In this document: one piece after another, positions 54,236 to 63,555 of the stretch
Layout of the letters: the number at the start of each line of letters is the position of its first letter
How positions within the stretch are numbered: the stretch's first letter is position 1
Assembly: GCA_027488865.1 (NCBI GenBank)
Contig: JAIYAU010000060.1
Coordinates: forward strand, 1-64,000
Length of the DNA stretch: 64,000 bases
Source: Cytophagaceae bacterium
Lineage (GTDB): Bacteria > Bacteroidota > Bacteroidia > Cytophagales > UBA9547
Direction: 5' to 3'
Notes under the pieces: generated by a model
The model's input: only the letters and a program-made list of their open reading frames with translations
Databases searched by the model: none
What the model was told of the DNA's origin: nothing
Program-made: the position numbers and the translations under genes

Positions 54236-54879
54236 AAAGATATATTTGCGGTAACAAAGAATATAATTTGCAACATATATAACCAAACTCCAAATTGAAA
54301 GTTTGTAAACTTCACAAATTTATGAACTAATATTTGAAAAAAAATTCCTAATATAAACCATGCCACAAAATTTTTAATAGGTGGTTGGCCATTTACCCAA
54401 TACCAAAAGTCTAGTTTAGGAGCAACTGGCTCTATTAGTAGGTCTAAAATAACCATAAATAGAGCTGCACTCAGTATAATTACAACAGGTTGGGCGTTTG
54501 AAAACAAAAATCGTGATAAACTAGCTGCACAAAAAACGGTCAATACCCAATTTATTCCTAATACTATTGGCACAGCTAAAACCTTGTACCCAAGGTTGTT
54601 GCCATAATAATAATTTCCAAAAATTAGTCCAGTTTTAACCCCTATTACCTCTATAAAAAATCCAGCAAAAAATATTACCACTACTAACCACGCATAGTTT
54701 TTTAAAAATAATCGATTTACAAATAAAAGTAGAGTCGCAGATAGTAAAAGATTAATCGGAGTTAAAGACAAAAGTGCTAGGTTATGTAATGCCAAATTAA
54801 CGATACCAACAATATATATGATGGTAATGAATGCAATTGTTAAATTTATTTCGTTTTTTTTAAAATATGCTATCACCAT
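54211..54879 (-). CDS. cruF: Carotenoid biosynthesis membrane protein, CruF-like (DUF422)
   Basis: This 222-residue protein has seven or so hydrophobic segments and the family blocks KTGLIFGNYYYG, LVAVP-like KVLAVPIVLGINWVL, and DLLIEPVAPKLDFWYW followed by PIKNFVAWF. This fits the CruF/DUF422 group, which includes carotenoid 1,2-hydratases. It lies between a crtD-like desaturase (seven-base overlap) and crtZ. The gene symbol rests on family resemblance and context. A lycopene cyclase role is a less likely alternative. Confidence 0.8.
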   Translation of the reverse strand: MVIAYFKKNEINLTIAFITIIYIVGIVNLALHNLALLSLTPINLLLSATLLLFVNRLFLKNYAWLVVVIFFAGFFIEVIGVKTGLIFGNYYYGNNLGYKVLAVPIVLGINWVLTVFCAASLSRFLFSNAQPVVIILSAALFMVILDLLIEPVAPKLDFWYWVNGQPPIKNFVAWFILGIFFQILVHKFVKFTNFQFGVWLYMLQIIFFVTANISLWNTLLIH

Positions 54880-56336
54880 TTTTTGATTAAATCTGCCACA
54901 ATCTTACCCGACATTACTGCCAAAGGTATCCCGCCGCCAGGATGGACACTACCCCCACAAAAGTATAGATTTTTTATTTTACCACTGAAATTAGGATGCC
55001 TAAAGAATGCTGATAACGGATTATTACTAGCATTGCCATATAAGGCGCCTCGATAAGAAGAAGTTTTTTCTTCGATAAGGATCGGGTCTAGCACCTCCTC
55101 TACTTTAATATGAGGGGTAAGGTCAACTTTTAAAATTCTTTGAAGTTTTAATATAATATTCGCCCTTGCTTGTTTTTTTAATAGTTCCCAGTCTTGTCCA
55201 CTATTATTTGGAACATTAATCATTACAAACCAGTTTTCACCGCCTGTTGGCGCATCCGATGGGTTATATTTCGAGGTAATATTGATGTATATTGTAGGGT
55301 CTTGGTAAATTGACTTAAGGTCGAATATGTAGCGAAACTCTTCAAAATAATTATTACTAAAAAGAACATTGTGCAAATCGAGTTCTTTAAATTGAATATC
55401 TATTCCCCAATAAAAAATAAGCGCAGAGGACGATTTTTCTTGTATTAAAATTCTTTTGGGATACTGTTGCTCTTTTAAAAGTACTTTATAAGTTGGATAG
55501 ATATCCATATTGCTAATAACCACATCTGATTTGATAGAACCATTTATTGTAGCAACTCCAACAGCTTTGCCTTTCTCAATAATTATTTTGTCAACTTTTG
55601 TGTTAAAGTTAAATTTTACTCCTTGTTCAAGACAAAGTTGGTAGATTGAATTTGTAATTTGAAACATACCTCCTAACGGAAAATATGCGCCAATGCCATG
55701 CTCAAGGTGATTGATAAGATTAAGTGTAGCTGGAGCGCTATAAGGATTGGAACCATTGTAAGTAGCAAATCGATTAAAATATTGCACAATGTGTTTGCTA
55801 GAAAAATAACTTTGATTCATGGTATTCATCACATCAAACGGGCGTATCGCAGCAAGTTGAAAAAGAGATTTTACTACCTTCCAACTAAAATAAGAACCCA
55901 ATTTATGTAAACTCTTTTCTAAAAAAATGTGTGCTGTAATGTCATACATTCGTTTAGTGGCTGCGAGATACTCGTCCAGTTTATCTAACGTGACACCAAG
56001 TTTTTGATGAATCTCTTGTTTATAGGTATTATGATCGGCATAAGCCGTAAAAGACACCCCGTCTTCATAAAAATAATTGCAATTTTTTTCTAATCGGATA
56101 TATTTGTAATAATCTCTAGGATTTTTTTGAGAATTCTCAAAAATTTGATCTATCCACTTTGGCATCGTAAATAAAGATGGCCCTAAGTCAAAACGGTACC
56201 CATCCATCCATTTTTCACGGAGTTTTCCACCAGGGCCATCGGCGCTTTCAATAATTATAACCTCATGGCCGTTTTGACTCAATCGAGCTGCAGCACTTAA
56301 AGCAGCAATTCCAGCACCAACAATGATGATTTTCAA
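54873..56336 (-). CDS. crtD: Carotenoid desaturase (CrtD/CrtI family)
   Basis: This 487-residue FAD-dependent desaturase opens with a dinucleotide-binding fold (IIIVGAGIAALSAAARLSQ) and GPGGKL, and closes with NLYFCGGSVHPGGGIPLAVMSG. The segment RFDLGPSLFTMP is, from memory, more like 1-hydroxycarotenoid 3,4-desaturase CrtD than phytoene desaturase CrtI. Neighbouring CruF-like and CrtZ genes support CrtD. The start codon is TTG (56336); no ATG is available in frame nearby. No phytoene synthase or cyclase gene is in the window. Confidence 0.85.
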   Translation of the reverse strand: MKIIIVGAGIAALSAAARLSQNGHEVIIIESADGPGGKLREKWMDGYRFDLGPSLFTMPKWIDQIFENSQKNPRDYYKYIRLEKNCNYFYEDGVSFTAYADHNTYKQEIHQKLGVTLDKLDEYLAATKRMYDITAHIFLEKSLHKLGSYFSWKVVKSLFQLAAIRPFDVMNTMNQSYFSSKHIVQYFNRFATYNGSNPYSAPATLNLINHLEHGIGAYFPLGGMFQITNSIYQLCLEQGVKFNFNTKVDKIIIEKGKAVGVATINGSIKSDVVISNMDIYPTYKVLLKEQQYPKRILIQEKSSSALIFYWGIDIQFKELDLHNVLFSNNYFEEFRYIFDLKSIYQDPTIYINITSKYNPSDAPTGGENWFVMINVPNNSGQDWELLKKQARANIILKLQRILKVDLTPHIKVEEVLDPILIEEKTSSYRGALYGNASNNPLSAFFRHPNFSGKIKNLYFCGGSVHPGGGIPLAVMSGKIVADLIKKW

Positions 56337-56441
56337 TTATAAAAAATTTAGAAACAAATTATAAAGTCAAAAGCAACAGCAAATGTTTTGTTAATTTACG
56401 CTTAAAGTTAAATAACTAGTACTAGTTATTTTTATAATATC

Positions 56442-56894
56442 CTAAAATATGGCTTCAATAAAAATAGTTAGGTTGTTAAATTGAATACTGTCATTTTCTT
56501 TTTTACCCAATAAAGCCTTGCCAATAGGAGAACCAGCTGAAATAATAAACACCTTTTGTTGTTCTATAACTTCTGCACCAATACTGATAGCAATGTAATA
56601 ATAACCAAGATTGGTCTTAATCAAACTACCCAAGTCGATGCAATCCTTGGGCCTTGTGTGCTCTACTTTATAGAGCGTCTCTTTTAGTTTAAAAGCCTCA
56701 GCAAGATGTGTCGTGTTTTTCTCAATTTCCAACTGCATCATCGCTCTACCAGTTTCATATTTGTCGCCAGCGCTACTTTTGCCTTCTTCGTTGGCAGATT
56801 CTTGAGCGTTTGAGATGGCTTGTTGAAAGTAGCTAATCTTTTCTGTAATATGCTGTTCGCAGAAGTTAAAAACTAATTTTTTAAATGTAATCAA
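56442..56894 (-). CDS. GreA/GreB C-terminal-like protein
   Basis: This 150-residue protein has a helical N-part (about 1-75) and a C-terminal segment ISAGSPIGKALLGKKENDSI that matches the FKBP-like end of GreA/GreB. It may bind RNA polymerase, but the GreA coiled-coil tip acids cannot be confirmed. Relatives in Bacteroidota databases are, from memory, often labelled 3-oxoacyl-ACP synthase, which the sequence does not support. The start is TTG, with no ATG available. It stands alone between crtD and the S74 gene. Confidence 0.7.
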   Translation of the reverse strand: MITFKKLVFNFCEQHITEKISYFQQAISNAQESANEEGKSSAGDKYETGRAMMQLEIEKNTTHLAEAFKLKETLYKVEHTRPKDCIDLGSLIKTNLGYYYIAISIGAEVIEQQKVFIISAGSPIGKALLGKKENDSIQFNNLTIFIEAIF

Positions 56895-56954
56895 TTGGGA
56901 TATTGAAAATCTAGGACAATAAATTGGCTATAGTTAGCTTATAACTGATTAAAG

Positions 56955-59900
56955 TTAATCCTTTTTGGCTTCACCTACGCTTAATTTTTTTAGTTCTTCC
57001 AAATCGTTACGCAATTGCTCTATTTGCTTTTGATAGGTTTTTGTAGATTCAAAAATTGATTTTTGATTTTCCAAATCGCTTTTTAACTGGTTAATATCCT
57101 TTTGCTGAAGAGAGGTAATTTTTTTAAGACTATCAATCATTTGCTGCTGTGCTTGCAAGCCACTGATGCTCAAAGTATAAAGTCGGTCATAATCGATTAC
57201 CCTAAAATCGTTGGTTTCTTTACCAAATACAAAAATATCCTTTGGTGCTTCTTTCCATTCACCAGTAGAAAAATCAAATGGACTTACGGCCAAAACAATC
57301 TTCTCAATTTTATCATTTTCAGGACTTATAAGCCTTATTTTATCTCCTGGTTTCAAATCATGTTTTTGGGCCAATTGTATGGTTAGCTCACCTTTATCCT
57401 TGTTAAATATAAATGACTTGGCTTTTTCATAGATAGATGGGATAAATGCCATTTGTTTAGATACAGCGGAGGGATAAATTTTTTCCACCTCTTGAGCAAT
57501 AAATCCTTTAACTCGCTCATTGCCCTTGGCAACAGAATCTTTATAAGAATAGTTGGTGACTTTAAGTTTTAATAAAGTATTTAAGTCTTCTGTATTATTA
57601 CTGACCTCAAGTTTGGTTTTTATTCTAGCATCAGAAGATGCATAAAAACCGCCCCCATTGCTCCAAAAGGAACCACTGGCGCGAACTGCAATACTTGGTG
57701 TTACAATTGCCGAGGTTAAGGAGGGTGTTGTGCTAGTAAAATGCCGCATGGAAGTTGCTGCTAACGCTAAACCGCCAGCAACGTCAAGTGGATATGCAGG
57801 TGCAGTTGTACCAATACCTACATAGGCAGTGGCGTGAACAAGTGTCATGATTGTGCCAGTGGTAGAAGAAAGCCCATCGTTTCTGGTAAAAAGTAATTTA
57901 CCCACCCCTTCACTATTGTTAGAACCAGTATTTATAATCGAAAATATAGTCCCTCCAGTACTTGTATTACTTGTAGAAAGCCAAGTACCTATGTTACTGC
58001 TACTTACCAAGGCATGAGTTAAATTATTGGGGGAAACGACATGTAAGTTGGCTTGTGGTGCTACTATACCAATTCCTACATTAAGTGTACTTGCCCCTAT
58101 ACCACCTAATACCATGGCGTTGCTGGCACCCACTTTAGCATTGAATCCAATAGCTGAAGCATTTGTCAGTCCAGGAAGTGTTACATCTGCTCCTGAGCCT
58201 AACAAGGTATTATTTGATCCAGTAGTATTTGTTCCACCTGCATCATCCCCTAAAAATGTGTTATTCTCTCCACTGGTATTTATTTGTCCAGTTCTATAGC
58301 CAACAAAGGTATTGGAGGCTCCTTCACTTACTTTTCCTGAACGCCAACCAATATAAGTTACATAATCCACAGAACCAGAATTTTGACCTGCTTCAAAGCC
58401 AACAAAAACATTTCCTCTACCTGTATTAGATTCACCCGCATTGGCACCAATTATCACACCAGCACCAGATTGTGTATTATTTCTGCCCGCATAATAACCT
58501 ATATAAACAGCACTGTTTTGCCCAGTAAATGTATTTTCTCCTGCACCATGGCCAATAAAGGTATTGTTTGTGCCCGTGGTAAGTAGTTTTCCAGTAAAAT
58601 TCCCAACAAGAAGGTTATTAGCACCACCTGGTTTTACGGATAATACTCTTTGTCCACCTATATAATAAGCACTATCAGCGGCAATGTTCATGTTTCCATT
58701 AACATCTAGTCTATATTTGGGGTTAATACCAATACCAGCTTTACCAGATCCAACTCTTAGAGCAACCCCACCTACAGCGGTATTATCAAAAAAACCACCA
58801 ACACCGGTATTAGAGCTAGTGCTACCATATATTCCGTATCCGGTACCTGTTGCTTCACCCCTTACACCTGCACTTCCGCCAACATTATTGCTATATCCCC
58901 ATACGCCTGTTCCTCCAGCGGCGGTACTTTGCCCATAAAGTGCTGCGTTACCCGCACTTATTACTTGAAAAGTAAGAAGATTATTTAAGGTACCACCAAT
59001 TGCATAAGCGGTACCATTATACAACATGGTGCTTACTCCTAACGTATTGGTACTAAGCCAATAAGGAATTGTATTGGTCGAACCTACCCCAGCTAATCCA
59101 GTTGCCAATAAATCATATTCTGTCCCGTTTGTTTTTTTGTAATATAACCCATTATCAATAGCTTTTACATAGAGCTTGCCTACCCCTGAAGCAGGTATTG
59201 GTATTTGTGCAGATGTCAAATTACTTAAAGCAATTGCACCGTTTATAGAAAGTCTCTCTCCTAATGCCCCAATGCCTAAACTATCTTGTACATAGACCTT
59301 ACCTGTAGAAAAGAAACCAGCGTAACCAAAAGGCCCGCCTGGAGAACTTCCATAAATTCCATAATTGAAACCAGGTCCATTGGCAGTACCAAACACACCA
59401 TAATTAGTGGTTGTTCCACTTCCAGCACTTTGGCCATAGACGCCATAGTTTACAGTACCAGCGTTTCCTTGGCTATAGCCATAAATGCCATAGTTATTAA
59501 AAATTCCATTAGCCGTAGCATAAACACCATAGGTGCTGCTGTTTGGTGCATTATCAGCAGAATATGCTTGCAGGCCATAGGAGGCAAAACGAGTATTGGT
59601 CGTTGAAGATGTAAATATACCAGTCGTGCCAGAAGAAAAAGTACCTCCACCCGCCATATTATTTAAGATTTCCATTTTGGAATTATCATCAATCCCTCCA
59701 TTAGCTAAAATTCTACCTTTATTTGCCTGTATCCTCAAATTTCCAAACACATCTATCGCAGTACCTCCTGAAACAAAGTTATTTCTAACAGAAATGGCAC
59801 TACCAAATTTTGAAGCACTGCTTACTGAAAGCCCAATCCCTATAGGCAAATCAATAGAAACAGCGGCGTTGTTGGTGTCGCTACTGGTAACTTGAATTGC

Positions 59901-60683
59901 CCCAACCCTATTGCCGTTGTCAACCCGAAGCGTGTAAAATGGATTAGCAGAAGCACCAATACCCACTTGTCCATTGCTATTAATGATCATCCTTTGGGCA
60001 TTGCGTGTTTTGATTATAAAAGGTTGGAACAAGCTACTATTAAGTGTACCGATACAATTAGAAGAGTCAGTTGAGCCATTTCCTACCAATCGCCATTCAT
60101 TACTTGGTAGATTACTTGGCGCTACATATTGTATAATACCAGTGGTAGTGTCAGCTACTAGTATACCAGATTTGGCATTAGGGGTGTGTCTGTATATGGT
60201 GTCTAAGGCAATCTGCCCAGCCACGTGGAGTTTTCTTCTTGGATTAATTGTGCCTATACCTACATTACCATTGGCTGAATCAATTACTAATCTTGTAATG
60301 TTTGAGGTTCTAAAGCGTAAGTCACGACTATCAACGGTACCAATAAATTGAGTATTGTTGGTACCTGGATTACCAGATAACGACCAGCCCGTGGCATTCC
60401 CACCATAACTTTGCCATACACCACTACCTACATAATATCTAAAAACTTGAGCTGTACTATCATAATAGGTAAGTCCAACACTACCAAGCCCAGAAAGCCC
60501 AAATCCCAAACTTTGATCGTTTGGATAACGCGGCATTAAAAAGCCCTGAGGAGTAGTAAAACTCCCCTTAATATCCACAGCAGCCTTATTATTAGGGTTT
60601 TCTGTATTAAATCCTGTTGAAATTTGACCTTGGGCATTTAAAACAAAAACAAAAAAGACTAGGGTGAGTAAACGAACTACCAT
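56955..60683 (-). CDS. Giant surface protein with S74 tail-fibre chaperone domain
   Basis: This protein of about 1242 residues has a signal peptide. The middle is low-complexity, Gly/Asn/Ser/Thr-rich: a run of YGVYG/YGIYG repeats (about 385-470), then repeats with NTFIGHGAG and NNTFLGDDAG patterns (about 715-860) that resemble trimeric-adhesin head repeats. Near residue 1025 is the S74 (intramolecular chaperone) motif SSDARIK, with the Ser-Lys dyad five residues apart, followed by GFIAQEVEKIYPSAV. A C-terminal coiled coil ends the chain. S74 domains trimerise and then cut themselves off in phage tail spikes. Numbers assume the TTG start at 60707; ATG 60683 gives a more compact signal peptide. 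Confidence 0.85.
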   Translation of the reverse strand: MVVRLLTLVFFVFVLNAQGQISTGFNTENPNNKAAVDIKGSFTTPQGFLMPRYPNDQSLGFGLSGLGSVGLTYYDSTAQVFRYYVGSGVWQSYGGNATGWSLSGNPGTNNTQFIGTVDSRDLRFRTSNITRLVIDSANGNVGIGTINPRRKLHVAGQIALDTIYRHTPNAKSGILVADTTTGIIQYVAPSNLPSNEWRLVGNGSTDSSNCIGTLNSSLFQPFIIKTRNAQRMIINSNGQVGIGASANPFYTLRVDNGNRVGAIQVTSSDTNNAAVSIDLPIGIGLSVSSASKFGSAISVRNNFVSGGTAIDVFGNLRIQANKGRILANGGIDDNSKMEILNNMAGGGTFSSGTTGIFTSSTTNTRFASYGLQAYSADNAPNSSTYGVYATANGIFNNYGIYGYSQGNAGTVNYGVYGQSAGSGTTTNYGVFGTANGPGFNYGIYGSSPGGPFGYAGFFSTGKVYVQDSLGIGALGERLSINGAIALSNLTSAQIPIPASGVGKLYVKAIDNGLYYKKTNGTEYDLLATGLAGVGSTNTIPYWLSTNTLGVSTMLYNGTAYAIGGTLNNLLTFQVISAGNAALYGQSTAAGGTGVWGYSNNVGGSAGVRGEATGTGYGIYGSTSSNTGVGGFFDNTAVGGVALRVGSGKAGIGINPKYRLDVNGNMNIAADSAYYIGGQRVLSVKPGGANNLLVGNFTGKLLTTGTNNTFIGHGAGENTFTGQNSAVYIGYYAGRNNTQSGAGVIIGANAGESNTGRGNVFVGFEAGQNSGSVDYVTYIGWRSGKVSEGASNTFVGYRTGQINTSGENNTFLGDDAGGTNTTGSNNTLLGSGADVTLPGLTNASAIGFNAKVGASNAMVLGGIGASTLNVGIGIVAPQANLHVVSPNNLTHALVSSSNIGTWLSTSNTSTGGTIFSIINTGSNNSEGVGKLLFTRNDGLSSTTGTIMTLVHATAYVGIGTTAPAYPLDVAGGLALAATSMRHFTSTTPSLTSAIVTPSIAVRASGSFWSNGGGFYASSDARIKTKLEVSNNTEDLNTLLKLKVTNYSYKDSVAKGNERVKGFIAQEVEKIYPSAVSKQMAFIPSIYEKAKSFIFNKDKGELTIQLAQKHDLKPGDKIRLISPENDKIEKIVLAVSPFDFSTGEWKEAPKDIFVFGKETNDFRVIDYDRLYTLSISGLQAQQQMIDSLKKITSLQQKDINQLKSDLENQKSIFESTKTYQKQIEQLRNDLEELKKLSVGEAKKD

Positions 60684-60811
60684 ATTCAATAGCTGATAAA
60701 GTTTCAATTTGTTAATGTAAAATTACAATTTTGAAACTTAAAATCAATAGGTTATAAAAATTAAATAAACGAATAAGAACATATCAAAGCTATAGGTTTT
60801 AAAACTTCGAT

Positions 60812-60841
60812 TTTGTGTTGAAAGCCTTTTTGTTAATTTTG
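60812..60841 (+). promoter_or_regulatory. Candidate promoter for glmM
   Basis: TTTG (60812-60815) and TAATTTTG (60834-60841) are 18 bases apart, close to the TTTG-N19-21-TAnnTTTG rule. The start codon is 95 bases downstream, leaving a leader of about 85-90 bases. Confidence 0.5.
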
Positions 60842-60935
60842 CGCAGGGTCTAAGCATAAAACATACAAATTACTTTGGCTCAAGCACTAAAATAACACTT
60901 CGTTGGCAGTGCAATTATTTTATAATATTTATTAA

Positions 60936-62321
60936 ATGACATTAATTAAATCTATTTCTGGTATTAGAGGCACTGTTGGAGGCCAAGTAGGTCTATCACT
61001 TACTCCTCTGGATGTAGTTAAATTTACCGCTGCTTTTGGAGCTTGGGCGCAAACAAAATCAAGCAAAACTAAGGTAATAATAGGTAGAGATGCCCGAATT
61101 TCAGGTGATATTATCTCTAAACTGGTAGCCTCTACGCTTATGAGTCAAGGCTTTGAGGTAATTGACCTAGGACTATCAACAACGCCTACTGTTGAATTGG
61201 CTGTGGTGTGGGAGGAAGCAGCCGCAGGAATAATTATTACAGCCAGCCACAATCCTATCCAATGGAACGCCTTAAAACTTTTAAACGACAAAGGTGAATT
61301 CATATCAGCCGAAGATGGACAAATGGTGGTTGAGCTAGCACAAAAAGAAAGTTTTGTGTTTTCAGAAGTACATAAAATTGGCAAATACAAACAGGATTCT
61401 ACCCTTTTGGATAAACATATTGAAGAAATATTAAAACTTAAATTGGTTGATAAAAAAGCCATAGAAGAGCGGAACTTTAAAGTGGTGATTGACGGTGTCA
61501 ATTCAACAGGTGGAATTGCGCTTCCCTTACTTTTAACAGCTCTAGGAGTTAAAAAAATTGAAAAACTAAACTGTGAACCTACGGGCTATTTTACACATAA
61601 TCCGGAACCTCTTGCAGAAAATCTCACCCAAATCTCAGAAGTACTTAAAGATGGAAACTATGACTTGGGTATAGTGGTTGACCCAGATGTAGATAGACTT
61701 GCATTTGTATGTGAAGACGGAGAAATGTTTGGTGAAGAATATACCTTGGTGGCTGTGGCGGATTATGTATTAAAACATACTCCAGGTAACACAGTTTCTA
61801 ATCTTTCCTCTACAAGAGCACTTCGTGACATAACAGAAAAAGCTGGGTTTACTTATACTGCAGCAGCCGTGGGAGAAGTTAACGTAGTGTTAGCCATGAA
61901 AAACAATCATGCAGTAATAGGTGGCGAAGGTAATGGAGGCATTATTTATCCTCCATTGCATTATGGACGAGACGGCCTAGTCGGCGTGGCGTTGTTTTTG
62001 ACACACTTGGCTAAATATGGTAAATCAATCTCATACCTGAAGATGTCTTATCCTAGTTATCATATTTCTAAAAACAAAATTGAACTTACCCCAGACATAG
62101 ATGTAGATGCTATTTTAATAGCTATAAAAGAACGCTATAAAAAACAACAAGTAATAGATATCGATGGTGTTAAAATAGAATTTGAGCAAGAGTGGGTTCA
62201 TTTGCGCAAATCAAATACAGAACCAATCATAAGGATATATGCTGAATCAAATACCCAAGCAACCGCAGACTATCTTGCTAATAAAATAATACAAGACATA
62301 AAAGAAATCATAATTCAATAA
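60936..62321 (+). CDS. glmM: Phosphoglucosamine mutase (GlmM type)
   Basis: This 461-residue phosphohexomutase converts glucosamine-6-phosphate to glucosamine-1-phosphate for cell-wall precursors. Marks are the active-site serine in TASHNP (Ser104), the magnesium loop DPDVDRLAF, the sugar-binding GGEGNGGI and the phosphate loop RKSNTEPIIRIYAES. A sister phosphomannomutase function cannot be excluded by eye, as the two groups share these motifs. A strong terminator follows at 62347-62377. Confidence 0.9.
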   Translation: MTLIKSISGIRGTVGGQVGLSLTPLDVVKFTAAFGAWAQTKSSKTKVIIGRDARISGDIISKLVASTLMSQGFEVIDLGLSTTPTVELAVVWEEAAAGIIITASHNPIQWNALKLLNDKGEFISAEDGQMVVELAQKESFVFSEVHKIGKYKQDSTLLDKHIEEILKLKLVDKKAIEERNFKVVIDGVNSTGGIALPLLLTALGVKKIEKLNCEPTGYFTHNPEPLAENLTQISEVLKDGNYDLGIVVDPDVDRLAFVCEDGEMFGEEYTLVAVADYVLKHTPGNTVSNLSSTRALRDITEKAGFTYTAAAVGEVNVVLAMKNNHAVIGGEGNGGIIYPPLHYGRDGLVGVALFLTHLAKYGKSISYLKMSYPSYHISKNKIELTPDIDVDAILIAIKERYKKQQVIDIDGVKIEFEQEWVHLRKSNTEPIIRIYAESNTQATADYLANKIIQDIKEIIIQ

Positions 62322-62346
62322 GCAAAAGATTGATTAATTCTACTTT

Positions 62347-62377
62347 AAAGACGATTAAAATTAATCGTCTTTTTTTT
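62347..62377 (+). terminator. Rho-independent terminator of glmM
   Basis: A 12-bp inverted repeat (62347-62358 with 62361-62372) is followed by a run of T reaching 62377. It starts 26 bases after the glmM stop codon. Confidence 0.88.
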
Positions 62378-62604
62378 GTTAATTTTTTATTTTAATAAAT
62401 TTTTATCATTTTTGACTAATAAATCATAGTTTTAATCAAATTGTACTCGAAATTAATTTAAATAATGTACATTATTAGATAATTCATAGAATTTAAATAA
62501 AGTTCTATCTATTTTGTTTCGATTTAACTATATAAAATCCAAGAATATCGCCACATTATCTGGACGAATTTAGATTACGAAATTTAATTTTTATCGCAAG
62601 CCAA

Positions 62605-63396
62605 ATGACAAAAGATTATTTTAACTATATACCATTTTGGAAATTTGAAAATCTTAGTGAAATCAACAATTTGGTTCATTTTATTACCACAAGAATTGGT
62701 GGTTTAAGTAGTGGCGAATATGAAAGTTTAAATCTAAGCAATAAAGTAGGTGACAAACCAAATCACGTAAAGGCCAATCTAAAAAAACTAGCCAACCTTA
62801 TTGGGATAATTCCAGAAAATATAATTATACCCGATCAAACACATGAAACCAACGTTGGAATTGTAGTAACCACTTCTGAATCAGAAGATTTTGTCGCTAC
62901 AGATGCCCTAATCACCAAAGCCAAAGGAATTTGTATTACTGTGCTTTCTGCTGATTGTGTTCCTATTCTATTTTATGACCATAAAAGAGCAATAGTAGCT
63001 GCTGCACATGCTGGATGGAAAGGAAGCGTAGCCAACATTGTAGGCGCCACCATAGAAAGTATGAAAAAAAATTATGACTCTAATCCAGAAAACATTATTG
63101 TAGGCATAGGCCCATCTATTTCCATGGAGCATTACGAGGTAGGTAGCGAAGTAATCGATGCCGTAAAATCGAATTATAATGACCACAAATTATTTCTGAA
63201 ACCGACGTTAAATGAGGATAAGATGTTGTTAAATTTAAAAGAGTTAAACAGAACTTTACTTTTAAAAGCAGGGGTTTTATCCTCCAACATTGAGGTCTCT
63301 ACCTTATCGACATTTGACCAACAAAATGATTTTTTCTCTGCTCGACGTTCAGGATATAATTGTGGTAGATTTGGCGCGGGCATTATGTTGAGATAG
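62605..63396 (+). CDS. pgeF: Polyphenol-oxidase/nucleoside-phosphorylase family (PgeF/YfiH)
   Basis: This 263-residue copper-oxidase-like protein of the LACC1/YfiH family has the block SADCVPILFYD, AAAHAGWKGSVANIV and the closing FFSARRSGYNCGRFGAGIML. Known members act as purine nucleoside phosphorylase/adenosine deaminase, or in peptidoglycan editing (pgeF). Start ATG 62605. It stands 160 bases before uvrB. Confidence 0.9.
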   Translation: MTKDYFNYIPFWKFENLSEINNLVHFITTRIGGLSSGEYESLNLSNKVGDKPNHVKANLKKLANLIGIIPENIIIPDQTHETNVGIVVTTSESEDFVATDALITKAKGICITVLSADCVPILFYDHKRAIVAAAHAGWKGSVANIVGATIESMKKNYDSNPENIIVGIGPSISMEHYEVGSEVIDAVKSNYNDHKLFLKPTLNEDKMLLNLKELNRTLLLKAGVLSSNIEVSTLSTFDQQNDFFSARRSGYNCGRFGAGIMLR

Positions 63397-63555
63397 TCTT
63401 TTATAATTAACAAATTAAAGGTTTGTGCTCTGTTCGCGTTTGTGGCCAACCTAATATTTAAAAATAAGATTATAATTGTTTAATTTAATTTTTAGCGATA
63501 TTTGAGTGATTATTCTTAACTGAGATTCCCAGATATTTATAAAATTGAATTACAA

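Noticed and set aside
56955..60707. Prophage tail module
   Set aside because: Only the S74 domain is phage-like. There are no capsid, terminase, portal or integrase genes nearby, and a signal peptide is present.
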